Shown piece after piece: positions 1 to 5,178 of a stretch of DNA of 5,178 nucleotides (position 1 is the stretch's first letter; every line of letters begins with the position of its first letter). Below the pieces are notes generated by a model. It searched no databases. It was not told where the DNA came from and worked only from the letters and a program-made list of their open reading frames with translations. Source of the DNA: an uncultured Candidatus Melainabacteria bacterium (GTDB lineage Bacteria > Cyanobacteriota > Vampirovibrionia > Gastranaerophilales > Gastranaerophilaceae); assembly GCA_934675225.1 (NCBI GenBank), contig CAKUQA010000131.1, positions 1-5,178 on the forward strand, in the 5' to 3' direction. The position numbers and the translations under genes are program-made.

Positions 1-2
1 TT

Positions 3-2381
3 AAACCGCTTCCAGGCAAGGGTAGACTTTTAAACGATAATATTTTTAACGCTCCGGCAATTATGGTTAAAGATGCTATTTATGATGCAAAAGCATTCAG
101 ACATGCTATGAAAGGTAACGCAAACGACCATGAGCTAGGAAAACTTAATGATGTTGGACTAAAAATAGGTGGACTTGCAATTGCAGGATATTTATTTACA
201 AGAAAACAAACACCGGTTACTAAAGGAATGGAATTTGTCGGACTTGCATCTTTCTTGGCGTCAATGGCTATTTGGCCCAAAATTGCTATTCAGCTACCTG
301 CATATTTAATCCATGGTGTTAATGTTCAAAAACAATATGAAGATAGTTTTGGCAGAAAAAAATCTTTCTATCAAGATCCACAATTTATTCCTTGGGATTT
401 GTATTCTGACAAAGAAATAGACAAGATGGGTGATAGACTTGGTGTTGATAAAAACATGCCAAATCGTCGTGATGCAATTCAAGAAAAAATGAAAAAAATT
501 GCTATCCAAAATAACACATTATGGATGCTTACAGCAGGTTTTGCAACTCCTGTAATGAGTGCTCTTATTTGTAACCAAACAGAACCATATCTTGCAAAAT
601 GGCTTAATAACAGAAAAAATAAAAAAGCAGATAACATACTATCAGACCTTGACTATTATTCTAAAAAATATGAAACAGGCAAAACAAAACAAAATATTGA
701 GAACATTTCAAGAGAATATAATAACAAACCAGTTAATGAAGAACTTATAAACAAAATTGTTGAATCTTTTGAGGGCTTGGATTCAGTTACTGCCGAAAGC
801 TTTAAGACTGATTTAAAAGAAATTATGACATCTAAAACATTTTCTATTAATGAAGATACAGCCAAATCTATTACTCATAACTTAAAAGATTTGTTTAAAG
901 ATAAACCGGTAGACTCAAAAGCTGTAAATTCTATTATTCCAAACGAAACAGAAATGTTTAAACTATTTACAGACAACAATTTTGTAAATAATGAAGCTAA
1001 TGATAAAAATCTTAAACAAATAAGCGATAAAATTTTACAAACAATAAAACAAAATGTAGAAAAATACAATCAAGGAAAACCTGAGTCTGAACAAGTTGAT
1101 TTCCAATATATTAAAAGTCAAATCAGAAGTAAAAAAACTGAAAAACATCCAATTAAGAGTGTATTTAGCCACTCAACTTCTGCAACATTTAATACAGAAT
1201 TACAATCTAAAATATCAAGTATTGCAAGTGCATTTGACGGATTTAGCGCAAAAACAAATGCGTTAAATGAATATGCGGTAATCAAAGTCGGTTCAGCTCC
1301 CGAAACAATAATTGCAAACTATTGGAATGATGTATCAAAAGATTTACTTAAAACTCTCGGTATAACATCTAAAGAAATTGAAAAAGTTAGATTTGACAGA
1401 AATCTTACCGGCGAATTGCTTCGTGACAAAATTGAACACATTGTATCCGATGACAATTTATACAGAAAAGTAATGAAAGATTTGGTTGCCAAAGTTGCAA
1501 AATTGGATACAGAAGTAAAACCAAGTGACATTTCAATTTATGATGAAAAAGTTGATACTTTATTTGATGAATTTGGACAACTTTTAAAAGACAAACAATT
1601 TACAAGAACAGCCAAAGCTGTTTCAGGTATTGGAAACGATAATCAAGTCGGAACTTTAAAAAATATCCAAAAATCTTTTGCATCAGAAAGATTGCTCGGA
1701 GTAAAAAGTTCTTTCTACAGACTTATAAATACTCTTGATTTTTATAGACGAATTGCGAAAAACGTTAATAATATAGATATTTTGAAACAATATCCTAGAG
1801 AAGTTCGAGAAGAATTAATCGAAATGTGTAAAATCATTACATTACAAGGACATTCTTCTGACAACGCTACAAAATTCTATATGCTAAGAAACCCTCATCC
1901 ATCAGACGATATGAGTGATATCGTAATTAAAAATGGTAAAGTTGATAACAAATATTTGGGTAAACGAGCATTAAATACAACAACAGATATTCCAAACGAT
2001 AAATTCTTCTACCAAAGAGCTATGCAGCTCATGTTTGAGGACAAATTGGATAAAGAAACAAGCGAAATTCTTGATGGCAGCATTATCAAAAATAGCGTAT
2101 TGGACTATAGAGATAAAGTTTTGAATATTATTGGCGGAGAACATTATTTCGCAAAACCTCATCACAAAATCAGACCTGATAGTAATGCCGGTTCTGAATT
2201 AAAATTCTTGTTAACAGGTATTGCTCCGGATGAATTGTTCTTTAAAGCCGGTCAACAAGCTTTCAACACTAAAAAATGGCTTAAGATTTTCGGAACATTT
2301 GGCGCAAGCTTGCTTGGAGTAACTGTTCTTGCTCAATTCTTTTTTGGGAAAATGCCAAAGAAAAAGGTGGATAAAAAATGA
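3..2381 (+). CDS. Large membrane-anchored protein of unknown function (5' partial)
   Basis: The product is not recognised as a named family; it resembles, from memory, conserved uncharacterised proteins of Gastranaerophilales. The frame is open from position 3 to the TGA at 2379-2381. The first ATG (63) has no Shine-Dalgarno sequence, and the 20 codons before it (KPLPGKGRLL...) read as ordinary protein, so the real start lies left of the window. Counting residues from the ATG at 63, hydrophobic stretches lie at about 31-45, 56-84 and 152-171. A long hydrophilic, Lys/Glu/Asn-rich, mostly helical region follows (about 185-735). One more hydrophobic segment lies at 739-762, followed by a basic tail (MPKKKVDKK). 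This suggests a protein fixed in the membrane at both ends with a large soluble middle part of about 550 residues. No catalytic or metal-binding motif was seen. It overlaps the next gene, a GH13 protein, by 4 bp, so the two are probably co-expressed. Coding is certain; function is unknown. Confidence 0.88.
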   Translation, partial: KPLPGKGRLLNDNIFNAPAIMVKDAIYDAKAFRHAMKGNANDHELGKLNDVGLKIGGLAIAGYLFTRKQTPVTKGMEFVGLASFLASMAIWPKIAIQLPAYLIHGVNVQKQYEDSFGRKKSFYQDPQFIPWDLYSDKEIDKMGDRLGVDKNMPNRRDAIQEKMKKIAIQNNTLWMLTAGFATPVMSALICNQTEPYLAKWLNNRKNKKADNILSDLDYYSKKYETGKTKQNIENISREYNNKPVNEELINKIVESFEGLDSVTAESFKTDLKEIMTSKTFSINEDTAKSITHNLKDLFKDKPVDSKAVNSIIPNETEMFKLFTDNNFVNNEANDKNLKQISDKILQTIKQNVEKYNQGKPESEQVDFQYIKSQIRSKKTEKHPIKSVFSHSTSATFNTELQSKISSIASAFDGFSAKTNALNEYAVIKVGSAPETIIANYWNDVSKDLLKTLGITSKEIEKVRFDRNLTGELLRDKIEHIVSDDNLYRKVMKDLVAKVAKLDTEVKPSDISIYDEKVDTLFDEFGQLLKDKQFTRTAKAVSGIGNDNQVGTLKNIQKSFASERLLGVKSSFYRLINTLDFYRRIAKNVNNIDILKQYPREVREELIEMCKIITLQGHSSDNATKFYMLRNPHPSDDMSDIVIKNGKVDNKYLGKRALNTTTDIPNDKFFYQRAMQLMFEDKLDKETSEILDGSIIKNSVLDYRDKVLNIIGGEHYFAKPHHKIRPDSNAGSELKFLLTGIAPDELFFKAGQQAFNTKKWLKIFGTFGASLLGVTVLAQFFFGKMPKKKVDKK
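2365..2370 (+). promoter_or_regulatory. Internal ribosome binding site for the GH13 gene
   Basis: AGGTGG lies inside the last codons of the upstream membrane-protein gene, 7 nt before the ATG at 2378. The start codon overlaps the upstream stop as ATGA. This supports the 2378 start and suggests that ribosomes finishing the first gene re-initiate on the second (translational coupling). The motif and spacing are seen directly; the coupling is inferred. Confidence 0.75.
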
Positions 2382-4105
2382 TTAATTCAACCAACTTATT
2401 AACAATAAAGACCAGACCAATTAATTTTACTGCCACACAAAATCCGGCAGCACCTGTTTCTGCACCAAATCAGAATGTAAAAAGCAATTCAGGATTAATC
2501 AGTGCTTATCTTAATAATATGGCATTAATGAATGTTCCTGTTGTAAAAAAATCTGAAACCACAGCTCCTGTTAATTATCATAATAATTTAAGAACTTTGT
2601 TCAAAAATAACGAAGCTAATATTTTAATGATTATTCCTAGAACATTCAACGCTAAAGACACAAACGGCAACGAATATATTGACGGGAACGAAATCCATGG
2701 AACTTTCTTAAACGCTATAGACAGACTTGACGAAGTAAAAGCAGAAGGTTTTAATACGTTGCACGTACTTCCGATAAACCCTACAGGGAAAATGAAAGCT
2801 ATGGGAACTGCAGGTTCTTTGTATTCTCCAAAAGATCTTTTAGCAATCGACCCAAATCTTATTGACCCAAAAGATCCTAGAAGTGACAAAGAACAATTTA
2901 AAGCTTTTATTGACGAATGTCACAAGCGAAATATCAAAGTAATGATAGACCTCCCAAGTTGTGCTTCTTATGATATGTTCCAAGAACATCCTGAATGGAT
3001 GGCTATGGAAAGTGACGGGCTTGCAAAAACTCCTCAGGGATGGAACGATATTAGAATGTTCCAACCTTGGAAAGACGAAGGCAAAAGAACTCTTAACCCT
3101 AAATTGTTAGAATTGCATAAACAATTTGTTGATATGTGTATAGATTTGGGAGTTGACGGAATTAGAGCAGACGTTGCAAGAGCGAAACCAGTAGAATTTT
3201 GGGATGTATTAATTCCATATTCTCACATGAGAGATCCTGAATTTGGCTGGCTTGGAGAAACATATACTTATGAAGATGCTTCTCCTCAAGCAAATATGCC
3301 TTATGACAGACCTCAAGACTCTTTAAGAGCAGGATTTGATTTAATATACGGACAATACCACATTTTCCATGAATGGCCTGATGCTACAACATTTATGAAT
3401 TATGTTAAAGAACAACTTGACATGTCATACAGTTTACCTAAAGGAAAATCATTGATTGGTTCATTTGCAACTCATGATGATATATCACCAATGTTCCACG
3501 GCGGAGCAGATTATTGCAACTTGACAATGGGGTTGCAAGCAACACTTCCAATGCTTAACCCATATATTGTTGACGGTTATCAATCCGGTGACAATTATTC
3601 TTATAAATATGAAAACAAACAAAACCCTGTCACTCAAACAGATAACCACGAAATGACTGTCCACAGAGGAAGATTAGATATCTTTAATTTGTCAAGAAAA
3701 CCAGGTGGAAATCAACCTGAAATTGGCAACTTCATGAAAAGTGCATTCAAAATGCGTGATAAATATAAAGACGTAATAACTAAAGGAACATTTATCCAAC
3801 TTGATAAAGAAAAAGATAAGAATGACCAAATTATTGCGTATGCAAGACATTTGAATGGAAAAACACTTCTTGTTGTTGCAAATAAAAACGTAAACAGACC
3901 TGTTGCATGTAATATTAAAGTACCAACTTTAAAAGCAACTCAAGAATTAAAGAACCTTCTTCCGTCTTACGGAAAAGAAAGTATCTTACAAGCACACGAC
4001 AACAAGTTGAGTGTAGAACTTGGACCTGCAAGAGTTCATGTTTTTGAAATAGATACCCCAAATATAGAAAACTACACAAATAAAATATATAAACAAAACC
4101 TATAA
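2378..4105 (+). CDS. GH13 alpha-amylase-family protein, atypical region I
   Basis: A 575-residue (beta/alpha)8-barrel protein of the alpha-amylase clan, expected to cleave or transfer alpha-glucosidic bonds. Residues 1-70 are a Asn/Pro/Ala/Ser-rich extension with no signal peptide, so it is probably cytoplasmic. Strand beta1 is about 82-90 (IPRTF). It is followed by a DTNGNEYIDGNE loop (94-105) like the Ca2+ loop of oligo-1,6-glucosidases. GSLYSPKDLLAIDPNL is at 146-161. Region I is IDLPSCAS (Asp191). Region II is GIRADVA (Arg263, nucleophile Asp265). Region III is WLGET (acid/base Glu294). Region IV is FATHDD (His366-Asp367). Residues about 484-558 look like the C-terminal beta-sandwich domain. 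The usual Asn-His of region I is replaced by Cys-Ala. 'QEHPEW' (202-207) and 'KPVEFWDVLI' (270-279) recall GlgE-type maltosyltransferases, but the substrate cannot be assigned. The start is supported by the AGGTGG site. Family assignment is firm; hydrolase versus transferase is open. Confidence 0.9.
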   Translation: MINSTNLLTIKTRPINFTATQNPAAPVSAPNQNVKSNSGLISAYLNNMALMNVPVVKKSETTAPVNYHNNLRTLFKNNEANILMIIPRTFNAKDTNGNEYIDGNEIHGTFLNAIDRLDEVKAEGFNTLHVLPINPTGKMKAMGTAGSLYSPKDLLAIDPNLIDPKDPRSDKEQFKAFIDECHKRNIKVMIDLPSCASYDMFQEHPEWMAMESDGLAKTPQGWNDIRMFQPWKDEGKRTLNPKLLELHKQFVDMCIDLGVDGIRADVARAKPVEFWDVLIPYSHMRDPEFGWLGETYTYEDASPQANMPYDRPQDSLRAGFDLIYGQYHIFHEWPDATTFMNYVKEQLDMSYSLPKGKSLIGSFATHDDISPMFHGGADYCNLTMGLQATLPMLNPYIVDGYQSGDNYSYKYENKQNPVTQTDNHEMTVHRGRLDIFNLSRKPGGNQPEIGNFMKSAFKMRDKYKDVITKGTFIQLDKEKDKNDQIIAYARHLNGKTLLVVANKNVNRPVACNIKVPTLKATQELKNLLPSYGKESILQAHDNKLSVELGPARVHVFEIDTPNIENYTNKIYKQNL

Positions 4106-4142
4106 ACCAATAAATAAGAAGGCACATTAAATAAACATCTAG

Positions 4143-4174
4143 TACAGTCGTTACAAAAAACGACTGTATTTTTT
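4143..4174 (+). terminator. Intrinsic terminator after the GH13 gene
   Basis: A perfect 10-bp stem (TACAGTCGTT, 4143-4152, with AACGACTGTA, 4159-4168) encloses a 6-nt loop. It is followed directly by six T (4169-4174) and then more T-rich sequence to 4191. It lies 37 bp after the GH13 stop and ends the membrane protein/GH13 transcript. All pairing was read by eye. Confidence 0.92.
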
Positions 4175-4201
4175 GATTTTTTTTATTTTTTGAGTTAGAA
4201 T
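4173..4201 (+). promoter_or_regulatory. Candidate panD promoter
   Basis: A -35-like TTGATT (4173-4178, 4 of 6 to TTGACA) is separated by exactly 17 bp from a -10-like TAGAAT (4196-4201, 5 of 6 to TATAAT). Transcription would begin near 4208, giving a leader of only about 12 nt before the panD ATG at 4221. The -35 box sits in the T-run of the upstream terminator. T-rich DNA gives chance matches, so confidence is moderate. Confidence 0.55.
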
Positions 4202-4220
4202 ATTCGGGCGAGGTATAAAT

Positions 4221-4580
4221 ATGCTACAAGAATTTATTAGTTCAAAAATACATAGAGCCACAGTAACAGATGCAAATTTAAACTATGTCGGCTCAATTAC
4301 AATTGATGAAACTTTGCTAAAAGCATCAAACATCAAAGAATGGCAGAAAGTTGATATTTTAAACATTAATAACGGAGAAAGATTTCATACTTACGTAATT
4401 AAAGGGAAAGCAGATTCCGGAATGATATGTTTAAATGGTGCGGCTGCCAGAAAAGCTCAAGCAGGGGATAAAGTTATTATAATAGCTTACGGCTTATATA
4501 ACCCTGAGGAGTTGAAAGACTATAAACCAACAATTGTTATTGTTGACGATAAAAACAAAGTTACAGATCTCCATAACTAA
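4221..4580 (+). CDS. panD: Aspartate 1-decarboxylase precursor (PanD)
   Basis: Converts L-aspartate to beta-alanine and CO2 in the cytoplasm, supplying beta-alanine for pantothenate and CoA synthesis. The family is made as a proenzyme that self-cleaves at Gly24-Ser25, turning Ser25 into the pyruvoyl cofactor. Here NYVGSITID places Gly24-Ser25 exactly at the family positions. Other family residues also match: Lys9, His11, Arg54 and Tyr58 (in NGERFHTY), and Asn72 in NGAAA (72-76). At 119 residues it is slightly shorter than the usual 126-127 or so, with a trimmed C-terminus. The start is supported by GAGG (4210-4213), 7 nt before the ATG, and by the numbering of the active-site residues. It stands alone, with no panB or panC in view. 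Its 3' end overlaps the convergent XRE gene by 20 bp, and its probable terminator lies within that gene. Confidence 0.96.
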   Translation: MLQEFISSKIHRATVTDANLNYVGSITIDETLLKASNIKEWQKVDILNINNGERFHTYVIKGKADSGMICLNGAAARKAQAGDKVIIIAYGLYNPEELKDYKPTIVIVDDKNKVTDLHN

Positions 4581-4884
4581 CAGATTTGTAAAACTTGTAA
4601 ATAATTTTTAAAAGCTTTGGATTTGAGTCCAGAGCTTTTTTTAATTCTTCTCTTTTTTCTTCGTCCGAAATATCAGAAACATAATAAAATTCCCAAGGCT
4701 GAACCTTCAAAACTTCCGATAACTTTTGCAGAGTTTCTACAGAAGGTGAATATTTGCCCGTTTCAAGGTAACTTAAACTTGTCGGCTCAATATTTATCAT
4801 TTCTGCTAATTTTTCTTGCGTAAGTTTTTTTGACTTTCTTATATTTTGAATTCTTTTACCTATAGCCTTTTTCAAATCTGACAT
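4561..4884 (-). CDS. XRE-family helix-turn-helix transcriptional regulator
   Basis: A 107-residue DNA-binding protein of the Cro/C1 (HTH_3) type. The five-helix DNA-binding domain spans about residues 6-66. The helix-turn-helix is TQEKLAEMI (22-30) followed by [16 protein letters not shown] (33-48), with the typical family pattern '[22 protein letters not shown]'. Residues 72-107 form a charged, probably helical tail with no recognised sensor or peptidase domain, so the ligand, if any, is unknown. The start is supported by GGAG (complement of 4891-4894), 6 nt before the ATG. It is divergent from the prepilin gene (135-bp gap) and overlaps the end of panD by 20 bp tail to tail. Autoregulation and control of the divergent gene are common for such proteins but are only inferred here. 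Confidence 0.93.
   Translation of the reverse strand: MSDLKKAIGKRIQNIRKSKKLTQEKLAEMINIEPTSLSYLETGKYSPSVETLQKLSEVLKVQPWEFYYVSDISDEEKREELKKALDSNPKLLKIIYKFYKSVSYGDL
4610..4642 (+). terminator. Probable panD terminator inside the XRE coding region
   Basis: A 12-bp stem (4610-4621, AAAAGCTTTGGA, with 4628-4639, TCCAGAGCTTTT) has one G-T wobble and a TTTGAG loop. It runs into a T-tract (4636-4642) on the + strand. It starts 30 bp after the panD stop, where a terminator is expected. On the - strand the same bases encode [11 protein letters not shown] of the XRE protein. The opposite-strand transcript would have only a short U-run (TTTT, then A), so read-through of XRE is plausible. No other terminator was seen between panD and this point. 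Confidence 0.72.
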
Positions 4885-4909
4885 TTTCTACTCCACTTAA
4901 ATTGTTTTA

Positions 4910-4938
4910 TAAATACCGAACCCAAAACATAATGTTAA
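4910..4938 (-). promoter_or_regulatory. Weak candidate XRE promoter
   Basis: Reading the - strand, TTAACA (complement of 4933-4938, 5 of 6 to TTGACA) is 17 bp from TATTTA (complement of 4910-4915, only 3 of 6 to TATAAT). A better -10, TATAAA, lies at 4906-4911, but the spacing is then 21 bp. The start codon is at 4884. Low confidence: AT-rich DNA gives many such matches. Confidence 0.35.
4926..4936. repeat. Short inverted repeat AACAT-A-ATGTT, possible operator
   Basis: A perfect 5+1+5 palindrome overlaps the candidate -35 of the XRE gene. XRE repressors usually bind short dyads of this kind. It could be an autoregulatory operator, but an 11-bp palindrome in AT-rich DNA can also arise by chance. 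Confidence 0.3.
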
Positions 4939-4950
4939 ATACGAAATTTA
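4936..4950. repeat. Short inverted repeat TAAAT-5-ATTTA beside the prepilin -35
   Basis: Five-base arms (4936-4940 and 4946-4950) flank ACGAA and end 3 bp before the prepilin -35 box. It is a second possible regulator site. The arms are purely A/T, so the evidence is weak. Confidence 0.22.
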
Positions 4951-4953
4951 GGA

Positions 4954-4982
4954 TTGACTATTATTGCAACATACGATATAAT
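4954..4982 (+). promoter_or_regulatory. Strong sigma-70-type promoter of the prepilin gene
   Basis: TTGACT (4954-4959, 5 of 6) and a perfect TATAAT (4977-4982) are separated by exactly 17 bp. Transcription should start near 4989, giving a leader of about 31 nt before the ATG at 5020. This is the best promoter in the window. Confidence 0.85.
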
Positions 4983-5019
4983 GAGAATATAAATTTTTTT
5001 TGAAATGGGAGTATTATTT

Positions 5020-5178
5020 ATGTTTAAACTAAAACAAAGATTTACAACAACCGACAAAAGAGCAACCCAAAAAGCTAAAAGAGAAAACTCAAATAAATTT
5101 ACAGCCTTCACATTGGCTGAAATGATGGTTGTAATGCTAATAATTAGCATTGTATTGGCGGCTATGGCGCCGGTAATG
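5020..5178 (+). CDS. Type IV pilin-like protein, N-terminal part (3' partial)
   Basis: The first 53 codons of a prepilin run off the right edge. A Lys/Arg-rich cytoplasmic leader of 29 residues is followed by the class III signal A-FTLAEMMVVMLI and a hydrophobic helix (about 35-53, ending LAAMAPVM). By family rule, a PilD-type peptidase would cut between Ala29 and Phe30. Glu34 then becomes the conserved Glu5 of the mature pilin that guides assembly. Ala replaces the more usual Gly before the cut, and FTLAE replaces FTLIE. The start is set by GGGAG (5007-5011), 8 nt before the ATG, and by the promoter at 4954-4982. It could be a major pilin, a minor pilin or a type II secretion pseudopilin; the missing C-terminal domain would decide. 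Confidence 0.88.
   Translation, partial: MFKLKQRFTTTDKRATQKAKRENSNKFTAFTLAEMMVVMLIISIVLAAMAPVM

Noticed and set aside
559..750. 63-residue + strand open frame inside the large membrane-protein gene
   Set aside because: Out-of-frame shadow in AT-rich DNA; the main frame is continuous and has consistent protein character throughout.
2657..2692. DTNGNEYIDGNE in the GH13 protein looks like an EF-hand or dockerin calcium loop
   Set aside because: It follows beta1 ('IPRTF') exactly where oligo-1,6-glucosidase-type GH13 enzymes have a D-x-N-G-D type Ca2+ loop. It is best seen as that known site, not an added dockerin.
2578..2889. 103-residue open frame on the - strand inside the GH13 gene
   Set aside because: It lies fully antisense to conserved GH13 barrel sequence and has no recognisable protein features.
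4106..4142. AAGAAGG after the GH13 stop looks like a ribosome binding site for a small gene
   Set aside because: No start codon follows at usable distance before the terminator, and no small open frame is seen.
4617..4823. 68-residue + strand open frame after panD
   Set aside because: It is antisense to the clear XRE helix-turn-helix gene and begins inside the panD terminator hairpin.
4935..5150. Hydrophobic 71-residue open frame on the - strand
   Set aside because: It is the antisense of the prepilin leader and promoter, with no convincing ribosome binding site; a shadow frame.

Overview
This is a low-GC, tightly packed bacterial window using the standard bacterial code (one gene ends in TGA, so TGA is not recoded). 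The best guess for the source is a gut-type, non-photosynthetic cyanobacterial relative (Gastranaerophilales / 'Melainabacteria'). That guess rests on the AT-rich codon use, on a prepilin of the 'AFTLAEMMVVMLI...LAAMAPVM' style, and on a large membrane protein that resembles, from memory, conserved uncharacterised proteins of that group. No search was run, so the taxonomy is an inference of moderate confidence.

Left block (3-4105, + strand): a long unrecognised membrane-anchored protein, whose 5' end lies outside the window, is followed by a glycoside hydrolase family 13 (alpha-amylase clan) protein. The two overlap by 4 bp (ATGA), and a Shine-Dalgarno site for the second gene lies inside the first, so they look co-transcribed and translationally coupled. 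A strong intrinsic terminator at 4143-4174 closes the unit. The GH13 protein keeps the Asp/Glu/Asp catalytic residues but has lost the Asn-His of conserved region I. It also carries an N-terminal extension of about 70 residues.

Middle block (4173-4884): panD (aspartate 1-decarboxylase, beta-alanine for pantothenate/CoA) has its own promoter, whose -35 box lies in the U-tract of the preceding terminator. It converges on, and overlaps by 20 bp, a small XRE-family repressor gene on the - strand. The likely panD terminator lies inside the repressor's coding sequence.

Right block (4885-5178): a 135-bp divergent intergenic region holds an excellent sigma-70-type promoter (TTGACT-17-TATAAT), short inverted repeats and a weaker - strand promoter. 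It is followed by the start of a type IV pilin-like gene cut off by the window edge. The XRE gene is positioned to regulate itself and the pilin gene, but the sequence does not prove this.

No rRNA, tRNA, CRISPR array, insertion sequence or long repeat was seen. The least explained element is the membrane protein/GH13 pair.
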